The notes under the pieces are model-generated. The model was not told the origin of the DNA and ran no database searches. It was given only the letters and a program-made list of their open reading frames with translations. Source: Deltaproteobacteria bacterium (lineage in GTDB: Bacteria; Myxococcota; Myxococcia; SLRQ01). From it: a stretch of DNA of 11,528 bases. The stretch is from positions 1 through 11,528 of the forward strand of contig SKWY01000134.1 of the NCBI GenBank assembly GCA_007128675.1, given 5' to 3'. This document shows, piece after piece, positions 1 through 7,484 of the stretch. Positions within the stretch are counted from its first letter, which is position 1; each line of letters opens with the position of its first letter. A program made the position numbers and the translations under genes.

Positions 1-63
1 AGAGTTCAACCGCCTAATGATCCCAAGCGTCTGTTTTCCGGAAAAAGGCCTTGGAAGAACTAG
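1..63 (+). other. window edge; possible tail of an upstream CDS
   Basis: Only 63 bases precede tilS, too few to identify a gene. Two plus frames are open from base 1. One ends in TAG at 61-63, directly before the tilS ATG. The other ends in TGA at 65-67, giving an ATGA overlap with the tilS start, as is common in coupled operons. The third frame stops at 15-17. An upstream gene in the same operon is therefore possible, but neither short peptide is recognisable. GGAAGA at 53-58 is the likely tilS ribosome binding site. Confidence 0.3.
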
Positions 64-1467
64 ATGAATTCCCTGAAAGACCCCCCCCTTCGCGAGGAAA
101 AAGAAGAAGCACTTTTGAAGGCCCTGGAAGGCTCGATAACCTTCGGGCTCCTACCGAGGGGCGAGAAGCTCTTGGTAGCTGTATCGGGAGGAGCGGACTC
201 GGTGGGGATGATTCACGCCCTTGCTCGCCTGGCGGACCCCATGATGCTGGGAGAGCTGGTGGTAGCCCATGTGGATCATGGACTTCGAAGAGACAGCTTC
301 GAGGACGCCCTCGCGGTCGAGAGTCTGGCAACGAGACTCGAGCTTGGCTTCAAGACGGCCCGCGTCGTCGTTGAGGGCGGGGGGGGCCTGCAGGCGGCGG
401 CTCGACGAGCCCGCTACAAGGCTCTGGAGGACATGCGGTTAGCGGAGGGGGCAGCTGCCATACTCACCGCCCATACGGCGGATGATCAGGCCGAGACACT
501 AATTCTTCGGATGGCTCGCGGCACCTCGGTCTCCGGTCTTGCCGGGATAAGGCCTCGCGCCGGCGTTCTCATACGCCCCCTTCTCGGTGTAACGCGCCAG
601 ATCCTCGCGGACTACTGTGCCCGCTGGAATTTGCCAGTGAAGTCCGATCCGGGAAACTTCGACCCTCGGTTCCGAAGAGCCCGTGTGCGCCATGAAGTCC
701 TCCCGCTCGTCGAGTCTCGTCTTGGCCCAGGCGTTCGCGAAGCTCTTTGCCGACTGGCCAGGGTGGCCTCCGAGGAGAGCCGCTTCATGGATGGCCTGGC
801 TCGCAAGCTCGAGGCACGAGCCAAAGTCGAGCCATGGGGTTGTTTGAAGGCTGATCTTTTGGTTGCCGCCGACGATGCCGTGCTGCGCAGAGCGCTGGTG
901 GGGCTGTGGTATCGGGCAGCAGAGGTCGAGCCCGGCCCCGGAATCACTCCACCTCCCATCGCGGGAAATCAGATCGAGCGGCTCCTTGGAATGCTACGGA
1001 GTGGGGGGGCGTGGCAATGCGAGCTGCCTGGAGGCGTGCTGGCCGTTCTTTCTCAAGGTAGGCTGTTGATTGGGAAGCCGCCATGGCCTCGTCAGTCTCC
1101 GGTATTGCTGGGTGCTCCTGGGACTTATGATTTGAGCGCCGCCGACCTTGCTCTAGAGGCTCGGCTCGTTTCCGACCCTCCCGCACCCAACACGAAGCGG
1201 AGGTTCCTGCTGCCGTGGCCCAGCCGTGGCAACGTCGTGGTGCGGGGATGGATGAAGGGTGACGCATTCTCCGACGGTCGAAAGTTGTCGGATGTCCTAC
1301 AAAGAGCGCGGGTGCCCAGGCCACTTCGAGGGACCGTCCCCGTTCTTCTCGTGGATGGCGAGGTGCGCTGGGCTCTTGGGCTGCGTTCTGTCCCGATCGA
1401 GTCTCCGGGCCCTTTTCTCGAGCTAGTGATAAGGTCGAGGGAAGGTACGATGGGAACGAGCAGTTGA
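64..1467 (+). CDS. tilS: tRNA(Ile)-lysidine synthase TilS
   Basis: TilS attaches lysine to C34 of the CAU-anticodon tRNA-Ile in an ATP-dependent reaction, so that the tRNA reads AUA and is charged with isoleucine. It is a cytoplasmic and usually essential enzyme. The 467-residue protein has the N-type ATP-pyrophosphatase P-loop SGGADS at about residues 41-46. VDHGLR follows at 70-75, then AHTADDQAETLILRM from 136 and the RARVRHEVLP segment near 205-214. A TilS C-terminal domain is visible around 388-445 (GWMKGDAFSDGRKLSDVLQ, then RPLRGTVPVLL). The length is normal for two- or three-domain TilS. The ATG at 64 has GGAAGA about 5 nt upstream. It is followed after 109 bp by ftsH in the same direction, an arrangement common in bacteria. 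Identification is secure from the motifs. Confidence 0.95.
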   Translation: MNSLKDPPLREEKEEALLKALEGSITFGLLPRGEKLLVAVSGGADSVGMIHALARLADPMMLGELVVAHVDHGLRRDSFEDALAVESLATRLELGFKTARVVVEGGGGLQAAARRARYKALEDMRLAEGAAAILTAHTADDQAETLILRMARGTSVSGLAGIRPRAGVLIRPLLGVTRQILADYCARWNLPVKSDPGNFDPRFRRARVRHEVLPLVESRLGPGVREALCRLARVASEESRFMDGLARKLEARAKVEPWGCLKADLLVAADDAVLRRALVGLWYRAAEVEPGPGITPPPIAGNQIERLLGMLRSGGAWQCELPGGVLAVLSQGRLLIGKPPWPRQSPVLLGAPGTYDLSAADLALEARLVSDPPAPNTKRRFLLPWPSRGNVVVRGWMKGDAFSDGRKLSDVLQRARVPRPLRGTVPVLLVDGEVRWALGLRSVPIESPGPFLELVIRSREGTMGTSS

Positions 1468-1491
1468 ACCAAACCAGGAGGAGGGGCCGTA

Positions 1492-1521
1492 TTGAACCCC
1501 TTGGATTGCGCATGCTAGAAG
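1492..1521 (+). promoter_or_regulatory. candidate sigma70-type promoter for ftsH
   Basis: In the 109-bp tilS-ftsH spacer, TTGAAC (1492-1497) is separated by 18 bp from TAGAAG (1516-1521). The latter is preceded by TGC, giving an extended -10. Each hexamer matches consensus at four of six positions. This would let ftsH be transcribed apart from tilS. Further downstream, CCTCC (1543-1547) and GGAGG (1554-1558) can form a small 5-bp hairpin in the leader. The assignment is by eye only. Confidence 0.33.
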
Positions 1522-1576
1522 AATCTCTAACTCGCAGCATCGCCTCCAGGCATGGAGGATTTCGAGGGCCGAACTC

Positions 1577-3508
1577 GTGAAGCAGTCGCACAAGACCATT
1601 CTTCTCTGGGCACTGCTCATAGTGATGTTTGTCTCGTTCTATCAGCTGTTGTCTCAGCCGACGCACGAGATGATCGAGATCGACTTCACGGCCTTCATCT
1701 CCGAGGTGGAGTCGGGCGCGGTGGAGGAGATCACCATCAAGGGCACGGAGTATCGCGGACACTTCCGCGATGGTCAGGACTTCAAGACGATCGGACCTTC
1801 GCCGGTTGACGCGGAGCTTCGAGAGCTGATGCTCGAGCGAGGAGTAGTGTTTCGCTTCGAGAATCCAGAGCAAGGATCGCTGTTTCTGACCATATTCGTT
1901 CAGTGGCTGCCTCTGCTCTTCATCATCGTTCTCTTTGTCTTCTTGATGCGTCACCTTCAAGGGGGCGGAGGCAAGGCGATGAGCTTCGGTAAGAGCAAGG
2001 CTAGGCTTCTTACCGAGAACACCAACAGAGTGACCTTTTCCGACGTTTCCGGCATTGAAGAGGCCAAGGAGGAGTTGGAGGAGATTGTCTCCTTCCTCAA
2101 GGATCCAAAGCGTTTCACCCGCCTCGGGGGACGCATTCCCAAGGGTGTCCTCATGATGGGGCCGCCTGGCACGGGAAAAACCCTTCTCGCTCGGGCAATC
2201 GCCGGAGAGGCGGGGGTTCCCTTCTTCTCCATCTCGGGTTCCGACTTCGTCGAGATGTTCGTTGGCGTGGGGGCCAGTCGAGTTCGGGATCTATTCGAGC
2301 AGGGCAAGAAGAATGCTCCATGCATCATCTTCATAGACGAGATCGATGCCGTCGGACGCCACAGGGGAGCCGGCCTGGGTGGCGGGCACGATGAAAGAGA
2401 GCAAACGCTGAACCAGCTGTTGGTGGAGATGGACGGCTTCGAGGCGAACGAGGGAGTGATCTTGATTGCCGCGACCAACCGTCCCGACGTTCTGGATCCA
2501 GCGTTGCTAAGGCCCGGGCGATTCGATCGTAGAATCGTTGTCCCCCGGCCCGATCTTCGCGGACGAGTCGGCATACTGGAGGTTCATACAGGTAAGGTCC
2601 CCTTGGCCGAGGACATAGACCTCGAGGTTCTTGCCCGAGGAACTCCTGGGTTCTCGGGTGCTGATCTCGAAAACCTGGTGAACGAGGCCGCTTTGATGGC
2701 GGCTCGCGCCAATCGCGATACCGTTGCAATGAAGGATTTCGAGTGGGCCAAGGATAAGGTGCTCATGGGCACCGAGCGTCGCTCGATGATTCTATCGGAC
2801 CTCGAGAAGCGAACGACCGCCATCCACGAGGCTGGGCACGTGGTGGTGGCAAAGCTTCTTCCCGAAACCGATCCGGTCCACAAGGTGAGCATTATCCCGA
2901 GAGGCAGAGCCTTGGGTGTGACCATGCAGCTGCCAACGGAGGACAGACACAACCTCAGTCGAGATTATGTGTTGAACACAATCTCGGTGATGATGGGGGG
3001 ACGCATCGCCGAGGATCTGCTCCTTGGGCAGCTCACCACCGGAGCAAGCAATGATATCGAGAGAGCGACCGATCTTGCTCGAAAGATGGTGACCGAGTGG
3101 GGGATGAGCGAGAGATTGGGCCCCCTTTCGTTTGGCACGAAGGATGGCGAGGTCTTTCTCGGCAGGGAGATGACGAGATCGACCACCTACTCGGAACAAA
3201 CGGCGATCGAGATCGATGGAGAGGTGAGCCGGATTGTGCGAGAGCGCTACGAGCTGGCAAAGAGATTGCTCGAGGAAAACCGCGAGACGCTGCTCCGGGT
3301 AGCCGAATCCCTGATCGAGCGAGAGACGCTCTCTGGCGAGGAGATTGATCTCGTAATGGCCGGAGGGACGCTTTCCTCGAGCGAGGATGAGGATGACGAC
3401 GATCCAAAGGCATTGGATGAGCGAAAGAAGAGCAAGCTTTTAGGTTCCCTCGTAGGCGGATTGAAGGGCTCCGGTCAGGATGATGTGCCCGAGCCCGAGA
3501 AGGCGTGA
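1577..3508 (+). CDS. ftsH: ATP-dependent zinc metalloprotease FtsH
   Basis: FtsH is a hexameric inner-membrane AAA+ protease that degrades misassembled membrane proteins and short-lived regulators. The 643-residue protein is full length. It has TM1 at about 7-25, a periplasmic domain to about 100, TM2 at about 102-126, Walker A GPPGTGKT at 195-202 and the pore segment FVEMFVGVGASRVRDLF at 224-240. Walker B IIFIDEID lies near 250-257, and the second region of homology ATNRPDVLDPALLRPGRFDR at 299-318. The zinc site is HEAGH at 417-421, with Asp493 in TGASNDIERAT as probable third ligand. The GTG start directly precedes the TM1 region and has GAGGG about 8 nt upstream. The C-terminus carries an acidic Ser/Glu/Asp patch (about 600-610) and a Lys/Gly-rich tail. 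folP follows immediately. Confidence 0.97.
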   Translation: MKQSHKTILLWALLIVMFVSFYQLLSQPTHEMIEIDFTAFISEVESGAVEEITIKGTEYRGHFRDGQDFKTIGPSPVDAELRELMLERGVVFRFENPEQGSLFLTIFVQWLPLLFIIVLFVFLMRHLQGGGGKAMSFGKSKARLLTENTNRVTFSDVSGIEEAKEELEEIVSFLKDPKRFTRLGGRIPKGVLMMGPPGTGKTLLARAIAGEAGVPFFSISGSDFVEMFVGVGASRVRDLFEQGKKNAPCIIFIDEIDAVGRHRGAGLGGGHDEREQTLNQLLVEMDGFEANEGVILIAATNRPDVLDPALLRPGRFDRRIVVPRPDLRGRVGILEVHTGKVPLAEDIDLEVLARGTPGFSGADLENLVNEAALMAARANRDTVAMKDFEWAKDKVLMGTERRSMILSDLEKRTTAIHEAGHVVVAKLLPETDPVHKVSIIPRGRALGVTMQLPTEDRHNLSRDYVLNTISVMMGGRIAEDLLLGQLTTGASNDIERATDLARKMVTEWGMSERLGPLSFGTKDGEVFLGREMTRSTTYSEQTAIEIDGEVSRIVRERYELAKRLLEENRETLLRVAESLIERETLSGEEIDLVMAGGTLSSSEDEDDDDPKALDERKKSKLLGSLVGGLKGSGQDDVPEPEKA

Positions 3509-3515
3509 GATCCTC

Positions 3516-4415
3516 ATGGCGCTAGATGCCTGCTCGCGCGGTAGGAGCCCCACGCCTACTAGGTGGCTGATCGGCCAGGGCCGACAGCTTCTTCTCGACC
3601 GAACCTGCGTGATGGGAATACTGAATGTCACGCCGGATTCCTTTTCCGACGGTGGCGCCTTCCTGGACGAGGGCAGGGCTCTTGCCCGCGCCGAGGAGAT
3701 GATCGACTCGGGCGCAGGAGTAATCGATGTCGGTGGCGAGTCGACTCGGCCCGGTGCCCCCGAGGTGACTCTAGAAGAGGAGATGCGCCGTGTGATTCCC
3801 GTCGTGCAGGCCATCTCTCGCCGCATGAGGATCCCCATATCCGTGGATACCACCAAGGCGGCTGTTGCCGAGGCGGCCTTGGATGCTGGGGCCGCCGTGG
3901 TGAACGATGTCTCCGGCTTGTCCTTTGATCCCGATATGCCGGACACGGTCGCCCGTCACGGAGCCGGTGTGGTGGTCATGCATATTCGGGGGACTCCGAA
4001 GACAATGCAGTCTCATGTCGACTACACTAACCTGATTGGGGACATCTCATCCGAGCTGGCGTCTCGGCTGGATAGTGCCGTCCGGATGGGAATCGAGGCC
4101 GAGCGCGTGGTCTTGGACCCAGGGATTGGCTTTGCCAAGACAGCCGAGCAGAGCCTGTTGCTCCTACAGCGACTCTCACGGCTGGAGGAGCTTGGAAGGC
4201 CCATCTTGATTGGGCCGTCTCGAAAGTCTTTCATCGGGGCAGTGACCGGTGCCGTCGTAGGCGATCGTGTCCCAGGCACCATAGCGGCAGTCGTCGCGGC
4301 CGTGCTCGCCGGAGCAAGGATAGTAAGAGTCCATGATGTAAGGGAGACTGTACAGGCCGTGTCGATAGCGGACGCTATTCGCCTTGCGGGAAATGCGTCC
4401 GAACACCCCCATTGA
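3516..4415 (+). CDS. folP: dihydropteroate synthase FolP
   Basis: FolP condenses 6-hydroxymethyl-dihydropterin pyrophosphate with p-aminobenzoate to form dihydropteroate in folate synthesis, and is the sulfonamide target. Using the ATG at 3516 the protein has 299 residues. Family motifs are in order: MGILNVTPDSFSDGG (about 33-47), GGESTRPGA (73-81), SVDTTKAAV (109-117), ND at about 130-131, MHIRGTPKTMQ (from 155), LDPGIGFAK (from 200), GPSRKSFIG (from 233) and RVHDVRE (from 271). An alternative in-frame ATG at 3480 adds 12 residues and overlaps ftsH by 29 nt. I prefer 3516 because it leaves a 7-nt gap and the extra residues look non-conserved, but neither start has an ideal Shine-Dalgarno. 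It is probably co-transcribed with ftsH. No gene follows for 357 bp. Confidence 0.95.
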   Translation: MALDACSRGRSPTPTRWLIGQGRQLLLDRTCVMGILNVTPDSFSDGGAFLDEGRALARAEEMIDSGAGVIDVGGESTRPGAPEVTLEEEMRRVIPVVQAISRRMRIPISVDTTKAAVAEAALDAGAAVVNDVSGLSFDPDMPDTVARHGAGVVVMHIRGTPKTMQSHVDYTNLIGDISSELASRLDSAVRMGIEAERVVLDPGIGFAKTAEQSLLLLQRLSRLEELGRPILIGPSRKSFIGAVTGAVVGDRVPGTIAAVVAAVLAGARIVRVHDVRETVQAVSIADAIRLAGNASEHPH

Positions 4416-4772
4416 ACACCGCGGGCTCTATCGGCCAAGAAAGTCACGACCAAGACGGGTGCCGACATGCGAAGCGTTGAAACCCTCCGCTATTGCATCC
4501 GTTTCTCTCCATTCCATGTCGTTCTCCCTCCTTGTCCTCCCGAGCCGAACCTCGAGTTTCTCCCCCGAGGCTCCGTCGGCGAGACCCATTCAACGGCCCG
4601 CCACCACGCCATTTGCTCCGATCTGTAAGAGACTTCGCCTATAAGGCCTGACTGAACACTGTCTCGATCCTTTACCCGCGGCCACTTTCTTCATAGTTTC
4701 CCATTGGGAGCTGTGGGGCACGCTGCTCGATTACTCCCATTTCGCTCATTGGACTCATTTGGAGGAAAGACG
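4416..4772. other. 357-bp spacer between folP and glmM, no convincing gene
   Basis: No open frame here is convincing. A 53-codon plus-strand frame (4467-4628) has unusual composition and no clear ribosome binding site. A 29-codon minus-strand frame (4517 down to 4428) has a good AAGGAGG 9 nt upstream but no recognisable product. The plus strand is strongly pyrimidine-rich from about 4485 to 4570, with a weak CCTCG/CGAGG inverted repeat near its end. TATAAG at 4640-4645 could be a -10 for glmM but lacks a well-placed -35. TGGGAG (4705-4710) and CTCCCA (4734-4739) can pair in the glmM leader. Relatives often carry cdaA and ybbR in this position. Confidence 0.6.
4761..4766 (+). promoter_or_regulatory. 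ribosome binding site that fixes the glmM start
   Basis: GGAGGA lies 6 nt before the GTG at 4773. An upstream in-frame TTG at 4704 would add 23 residues unlike any GlmM and has no comparable site, so this element decides the start. Confidence 0.8.
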
Positions 4773-6194
4773 GTGACCGACAACAGCAAACCGAAAGTAG
4801 TCAGAAAACTCTTCGGCACCGATGGGCTGCGAGGTAAGGCCAACGTCTACCCAATGACAACCGAGGTGGCGATGGCCCTTGGCGCCGCAATCGCCCACCA
4901 TGTGCGCAATGGCAAGCATCGCCACCGCGTCGTCATCGGAAAGGATACGCGGGTGTCCGGCTACATGCTCGAGCAGGCACTTGCTGCTGGGATCTGCTCG
5001 ATGGGCGTGGACGTGATGCTCTCGGGTCCCTTACCCACCCCTGCCATTGCGTTTCTCACCCACTCCATGCGTGCGGACGCGGGAGCGGTGATAAGCGCCT
5101 CCCACAACCCTTACCAAGACAACGGAATCAAGTTCTTCGCCCGTGACGGGTTCAAGCTGCCCGATGAGGTCGAGGCTCGACTAGAGTCCTATGTCTTCGA
5201 ACGGGATGCCGATGGGAGCGGTGAATCCAAGCCCACCGCGGACAGAGTGGGCAAGGCGTTTCGCATTGACGATGCTGTTGGGCGCTACGTCGTGCAGCTG
5301 AAGAACCGCTTCCCGGCTGATCTCAATCTAGATGGCGTTACAATCGTCGTGGACTGTGCTCACGGCGCGGCCTACAAGACCGCACCCGCAGTCTTCGAGG
5401 AGCTTGGAGCCAAGGTCATTCGACTTGGCGACCAGCCGGATGGTCGGAACATCAATCGCGCCTCGGGAGCTCTTTTTCCCGAGCGAATGGCCTCGACTGT
5501 CCGCAAGAAGGGAGCTGATCTCGGAATAGCGCTGGACGGCGACGCCGATCGTCTCGTCCTTGCCGACGAGACGGGATCCGTATGCCACGGCGATGCCGTG
5601 ATGGCGGCGCTGGCGACTTGGCTGATCGCCGAAGACATGCTGCCTCACCGAACCATGGTCGCAACCGTCATGAGCAACCTGGGTCTCGAGCGCAGCCTCG
5701 AGAGGGTCGGAGGCAAGGTCGTGCGTACTCAGGTAGGCGACCGCTACGTGGTGGAAGCCATGCGAAAGGGAGGATTCTCCTTCGGTGGGGAGCAGTCGGG
5801 CCATCTGATCTTTCTTGACCATGCTACGACGGGGGATGGAACCCTGGCCGCTCTCATGACGCTAGCGATGTCGCTTCGCAAACAGCGCCCCCTGTCGGAA
5901 TTGGTGGCCGGCATGGAGCCGTTTCCGCAGGCTCAGATCAATGTGAAGGTCGAGCGAAAGCCACCACTCGAGGATCTTCCAGCGCTGCAACAAGCGATCA
6001 AGGCGGTCGAGAAACGTTTTGGCGGCGAAGGCAGAGTGCTGGTGCGTTACTCGGGTACGGAGCCGAAGGCGCGAGTTCTGGTCGAAGGCCCCGAGGCAAG
6101 GCTGACGGAGGAAGCGGCCTCCGAGATCGCCGAAGTGCTGACTGCCGCGGTGTCGGGGCAGTCATCGCGGGCGCCTTCCGCCAAGGCAGGCTGA
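4773..6194 (+). CDS. glmM: phosphoglucosamine mutase GlmM
   Basis: GlmM interconverts glucosamine-6-phosphate and glucosamine-1-phosphate, feeding UDP-GlcNAc to peptidoglycan and lipopolysaccharide. The GTG start gives 473 residues, somewhat longer than typical (about 445), owing to a short N-terminal lead and a Ser/Ala-rich tail. Seen in order: KLFGTDGLRG at 12-21, the active-site phosphoserine loop SASHNP (Ser110) followed by YQDNGIKFF, the metal loop DGDADR at 255-260, the sugar-specificity motif GGEQSGH at 338-344, and the phosphate-binding loop RYSGTEPKARV at 425-435. GGEQSGH and the FGTDG start favour GlmM over phosphomannomutase. The gene ends 19 bp from the convergent zinc-ribbon gene, and I see no hairpin terminator there. 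Confidence 0.96.
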   Translation: MTDNSKPKVVRKLFGTDGLRGKANVYPMTTEVAMALGAAIAHHVRNGKHRHRVVIGKDTRVSGYMLEQALAAGICSMGVDVMLSGPLPTPAIAFLTHSMRADAGAVISASHNPYQDNGIKFFARDGFKLPDEVEARLESYVFERDADGSGESKPTADRVGKAFRIDDAVGRYVVQLKNRFPADLNLDGVTIVVDCAHGAAYKTAPAVFEELGAKVIRLGDQPDGRNINRASGALFPERMASTVRKKGADLGIALDGDADRLVLADETGSVCHGDAVMAALATWLIAEDMLPHRTMVATVMSNLGLERSLERVGGKVVRTQVGDRYVVEAMRKGGFSFGGEQSGHLIFLDHATTGDGTLAALMTLAMSLRKQRPLSELVAGMEPFPQAQINVKVERKPPLEDLPALQQAIKAVEKRFGGEGRVLVRYSGTEPKARVLVEGPEARLTEEAASEIAEVLTAAVSGQSSRAPSAKAG

Positions 6195-6213
6195 GCCCGG
6201 TGACTGTCGAGCA

Positions 6214-6912
6214 CTAGCGACCTATCAGGATACGTCCGAGAAACCAGACGAGCCAGCCAGCACCGCCGAGACGGCCGCGTATTGTGGAATGCTCCATTGA
6301 GGGCGTGCTGTACAGCGGCATGCTGGCAACCGCGACGTTGGCGGCCTTGTTCGACGTCTGCGCCCTGGCGTCGTTGGCTTCATGGAGAGGAGGGGGCGGA
6401 CCAGCCGGCGTCTGTGCTGCCCATGCACGGATTCGCTGCAGCTCTCCTCCATCCAGCCAGACGCCATGCTCGCTACAGGAATCCAGGATAATCCCAGACC
6501 GAGACTCCCAGTTCCTTCGATCCATCGTCTTATTGCAGTGAGGGCACCTGATGTATACGAGGTTCAATCTGCTCGAGCCCTCCGAATCATTTTGCATCTT
6601 GGGGCTGGCCGCCTTCGACGGTTCGAAGGAACTTGTCTGCGACTGCTCCCGCGAGGCTCTCACCATCAGCTCGATCTCGCCAGCATCGTACCAGCTGCCT
6701 TCGCACGCCGGACACACGTCTATATGTACTTTTCTGTACTCGACCTCAAAAAGCTGCGTATCCTGGCTGCAACGTGGGCAATGAAGTGACTTCTTCCGAG
6801 CGGGAAGCCCCAGGCCAGCGAAGCGCACGGAGCCTTTGCAGTAAGGGCACAGGCGATCCGAAGGCTCGAAAATGCCCCCACACGCTTGGCACTTGACGCG
6901 GTCATCGGTCAT
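6214..6912 (-). CDS. zf-TFIIB-type triple zinc-ribbon protein
   Basis: The function is unknown; the class is clear from Cys spacing. Of 232 residues, an N-terminal ribbon uses C8/C11 and C22/C25. A second zf-TFIIB-like module spans about 44-84, with C45/C48 and C67/C70 followed by EGSWYDAGEIELM. A third spans about 121-162, with C123/C126, C146 and probably H149, followed by GVWLDGGELQRI. That third module has Ser-Glu-His where the second has Pro-Ala-Cys. A linker of low complexity (about 163-210) leads to a Gly/Trp-rich hydrophobic C-terminus (about 216-231) that may touch the membrane. Its ATG overlaps the stop of the upstream membrane-protein gene by one base (TGATG), implying translational coupling. 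zf-TFIIB proteins are widespread and mostly uncharacterised, so a role with the membrane partner is inference. Confidence 0.85.
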   Translation of the reverse strand: MTDDRVKCQACGGIFEPSDRLCPYCKGSVRFAGLGLPARKKSLHCPRCSQDTQLFEVEYRKVHIDVCPACEGSWYDAGEIELMVRASREQSQTSSFEPSKAASPKMQNDSEGSSRLNLVYIRCPHCNKTMDRRNWESRSGIILDSCSEHGVWLDGGELQRIRAWAAQTPAGPPPPLHEANDARAQTSNKAANVAVASMPLYSTPSMEHSTIRGRLGGAGWLVWFLGRILIGR

Positions 6913-7436
6913 CAGGTCACCCTGTAGAGCCTCCGACCCTGTTTGTCGCGGCCCGATTTGATTCGACCTTCTTCAATGAGGTCCCTTAGTAGAGCCTCGG
7001 CCTCGTCTTCGGAAAGGTTGGACGATAGCGCCACTCTTCCAATCGTAACCCATTTCTCGGCATTGAGCACCGTGCGGTATACGGCCTCCTTGGCGCTAAC
7101 CCCCCGTCCGGATCCCGCCGCCATGACCGTCGCCAGTTCCTTCTCATCCTGTGGCAGCTCCAGCTCTTTGACCTGCGTCTTGTACACCATCAGCAGGACC
7201 ACGAAGACGACCCCAAACACGAAGACAAGCGTGCCGATCGCTCGACCCCTGGAAAGAAAATCAACATCCGGGCGGTCATCATGCGAGACATGCTTCCTGA
7301 GTTCTGGAGGTGGGGGGCCTTTTCGAGGCCGATCGGGAGCCCCGGTTTCCGTCGAAGGCATGGCCGAGGCCATAAGCGCTGGTCCGGCTAGAGCGAGAAG
7401 TATGAGTACGCAAAAAGCGCGAACGAGCCTGAGCAT
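6912..7436 (-). CDS. exported/membrane protein with winged-helix-like C-terminus
   Basis: I do not recognise a named family. The ATG at 7436 gives 174 residues. The N-terminus MLRLVRAFCVLILLALAG is a good signal sequence, with a possible cleavage after ASA (residue 25). A Pro/Arg-rich stretch (about 31-60) follows, then one transmembrane helix at about 67-86 (IGTLVFVFGVVFVVLLMVYK). The C-terminal part (115-174) reads as a compact helical domain ending in a basic beta-hairpin (GRIKSGRDKQGRRLYRV), like a winged helix. Whether or not the signal is cleaved, the tail should be cytoplasmic. The frame is open upstream to 7646, but that stretch lacks protein-like character and contains the predicted promoter. 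The promoter lies just before 7436 and no Shine-Dalgarno is seen, so I chose this start. It is coupled to the zinc-ribbon gene downstream. Confidence 0.72.
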   Translation of the reverse strand: MLRLVRAFCVLILLALAGPALMASAMPSTETGAPDRPRKGPPPPELRKHVSHDDRPDVDFLSRGRAIGTLVFVFGVVFVVLLMVYKTQVKELELPQDEKELATVMAAGSGRGVSAKEAVYRTVLNAEKWVTIGRVALSSNLSEDEAEALLRDLIEEGRIKSGRDKQGRRLYRVT

Positions 7437-7444
7437 CGCGGTGG

Positions 7445-7474
7445 ATGATACCGGCCTGGCTCGCGCCCGGTCAA
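7445..7474 (-). promoter_or_regulatory. strong sigma70-like promoter, predicted leaderless transcript
   Basis: Reading the minus strand, TTGACC (7474-7469) is followed after 18 bp by TATCAT (7450-7445). Each hexamer matches consensus at five of six positions. Only 8 nt separate the -10 from the ATG at 7436, so transcription should begin at or next to the start codon. This fits the lack of a ribosome binding site. A TCAAC-AACG-GTTGA inverted repeat (7471-7484) overlaps the -35 and could be an operator. Confidence 0.6.
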
Positions 7475-7484
7475 CAACGGTTGA
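7471..7484. repeat. inverted repeat overlapping the -35 element
   Basis: TCAAC (7471-7475) and GTTGA (7480-7484) are perfect inverted arms around AACG. The site covers most of the minus-strand -35 and lies in the 196-bp region between two divergent genes, a typical operator position. Five-base arms are short enough to occur by chance. Confidence 0.3.

Noticed and set aside
944..1960. Long minus-strand open frame (338 codons) across tilS and ftsH
   Set aside because: It is antisense to two certain genes, crosses their boundary, has no recognisable motif and is rich in Arg/Ser as expected of a shadow frame.
1957..2574. 205-codon minus-strand frame inside ftsH
   Set aside because: It is wholly antisense to the ftsH AAA+ domain and its Pro/Arg/Ser composition mirrors the coding strand.
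4022..4468. 148-codon minus-strand frame antisense to folP
   Set aside because: It overlaps the conserved folP C-terminal half and shows no protein family features; shadow frame.
4384..4644. 86-codon plus-strand frame entering the folP-glmM spacer
   Set aside because: It overlaps the folP end, has a Ser/Pro/Arg-rich low-complexity product and no ribosome binding site. A 53-codon frame at 4467-4628 was rejected for the same reasons.
4704..4772. Upstream TTG start for glmM
   Set aside because: The added 23 residues are unlike GlmM N-termini, while GTG at 4773 has GGAGGA at ideal spacing.
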